Both the position numbers and the translations under genes were made by a program. From an uncultured Anaerolineae bacterium (lineage in GTDB: Bacteria > Chloroflexota > Anaerolineae > B4-G1 > DUEL01): a stretch of 6,715 bases of DNA. The DNA lies in NCBI GenBank assembly GCA_937942115.1, contig CALDFY010000197.1:1-6715 (forward strand), read 5' to 3'. How positions within the stretch are numbered: position 1 is the stretch's first letter; each line of letters opens with the position of its first letter. Below the pieces are notes generated by a model. The model ran no database searches and was not told the DNA's origin. It saw nothing but the letters and a program-made list of their open reading frames with translations. Positions 6,474 to 6,715 of the stretch are shown one piece after another.

Positions 6474-6483
6474 AAGCCTTTTT
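6463..6483 (+). terminator. Weak intrinsic-terminator-like hairpin
   Basis: AAGGC (6463-6467) can pair with GCCTT (6476-6480) across an 8-nt loop. The second arm runs into TTTTT (6479-6483), partly shared with the stem. It would end plus-strand transcription from the helicase before the convergent recombinase gene. The stem is only 5 bp, and it lies 310 bp downstream of the helicase stop, so support is weak. Confidence 0.3.
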
Positions 6484-6491
6484 GCAGAAAT

Positions 6492-6596
6492 GCGACTTAC
6501 TCCTTGCCCTCTGCCTCCTGCTCCCCGCTCCCCGCTCCCTGCTCCCTGCGACTTGCGCCCTGCTCCCTGCTCCCTGCGACTTGCGCCCTGCTCCCT
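6492..6596. repeat. Heptanucleotide repeat array (15 units, STRR-like)
   Basis: The 105 bp divide cleanly into fifteen 7-mers, mostly GCTCCCT or GCTCCCC with variants GCGACTT and GCGCCCT. The last part forms a higher-order 28-bp unit of four heptamers, present twice without change (6534-6561 and 6562-6589). Such heptamer arrays are known as short tandemly repeated repetitive (STRR) sequences in cyanobacteria and occur in other phyla. On the minus strand it lies directly after the recombinase stop codon, with one base between. Confidence 0.9.
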
Positions 6597-6597
6597 G

Positions 6598-6715
6598 CTA
6601 CAACTCCTCCACCATCTCCTGCATCCTCCCCACATCCGGATGCAGATACCGGGCCGTCGTGGAAAGACTGGTATGACCCAGAAGCGCCTGCAACGTCGCC
6701 AGGTCGCCCCCCGAC
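6598..6715 (-). CDS. Tyrosine recombinase/integrase, C-terminal end (5' partial)
   Basis: Reading the minus strand from the window edge gives 38 codons and a TAG at 6600-6598. The residues include LATLQALLGHTSLSTTARYL followed by HPD, a classic end of the XerC/XerD/phage-integrase catalytic domain. LLGH carries the conserved histidine (in the H/W position), and the tyrosine of ARYLHP is the nucleophile that attacks DNA. The upstream R...K...HxxR part lies outside the window. The C-terminal tail of about 15 residues after the tyrosine is of normal length, so the stop looks genuine. The gene is convergent with the helicase. It could be a chromosomal Xer-type enzyme or the integrase of an island; the fragment cannot decide. 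Confidence 0.92.
   Translation of the reverse strand, partial: SGGDLATLQALLGHTSLSTTARYLHPDVGRMQEMVEEL

Larger units (their letters stand above)
6154..6597. other. Gene-free, repeat-rich intergenic region
   Basis: These 444 bp lie between the helicase stop and the convergent recombinase stop. I see no plausible gene: the short open frames here follow the repeats and have no ribosome binding site. GC content drops in 6170-6220 and 6270-6345. The stretch contains a nested palindrome, a MITE-like element with terminal inverted repeats, a weak terminator-like hairpin and a heptamer array, each listed separately. Bases 6154-6218 show nothing beyond a 4-bp GGAC/GTCC stem. Confidence 0.8.

Noticed and set aside
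6310..6596. CRISPR array
   Set aside because: The repeats are hairpin modules and heptamers without uniform 24-40 bp repeats separated by unique spacers.
6432..6635. Minus-strand 67-codon frame with SREQGAG-type repeats
   Set aside because: It is the translation of the heptamer array, in a different frame from the real recombinase end.
6482..6676. Plus-strand 64-codon frame with LLPAP repeats and a hydrophobic start resembling a signal peptide
   Set aside because: It is produced by the heptamer array read on the other strand and overlaps the recombinase gene antisense.

Overview
This is a GC-rich window from a bacterial chromosome. GC-biased third codon positions, a strong Shine-Dalgarno/sigma70-like signal set, REP-like GC palindromes and heptanucleotide repeats would fit a Chloroflexota-type or similar high-GC bacterium. 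That placement is an impression from sequence style, not something the window proves.

Layout. Bases 1-191 hold the last 62 codons of an unrecognised plus-strand gene. A compact promoter (TTGACA, 16 nt, TATACT) follows at 209-236. It leads into a tight two-gene toxin-antitoxin module: an AbrB/SpoVT-type antitoxin (271-528), and a PIN-domain ribonuclease toxin that starts on GTG 20 bp inside the antitoxin gene (509-964). After 41 bp with its own GGAGG site comes the dominant gene (1006-6153). It encodes a 1715-residue superfamily 2 DNA helicase of the DUF1998/MZB kind, the family of MrfA, DISARM DrmA and Druantia DruE. Its size and architecture are closest to DruE-like or stand-alone giant helicases. 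It carries several cysteine-pair zinc sites and ends in a short segment that looks like a Vsr/PD-(D/E)XK endonuclease fold. A GC palindrome flanked by 13-bp direct repeats sits in frame inside the first helicase lobe and looks like a REP-type insertion that was translated through.

Bases 6154-6597 carry no plausible gene but are full of repeats: a 51-bp nested palindrome, a MITE-like element of about 150 bp with 27-bp imperfect terminal inverted repeats and internal hairpins, a weak terminator-like hairpin, and a 105-bp array of fifteen heptanucleotides. The array stops one base short of the stop codon of a minus-strand tyrosine recombinase, of which only the last 38 codons are present.

How it may work together. 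No terminator is visible between the promoter at 209 and the helicase, so antitoxin, toxin and helicase may be one transcript. A toxin-antitoxin pair, a large DUF1998 helicase and a phage-type integrase are typical of a defence or genomic island. The helicase has no recognisable Druantia (druH/A-D), DISARM (drmB, methylase) or mrfB partner inside the window. It is therefore either a solo system, part of a system cut by the window edge, or a DNA-repair helicase.
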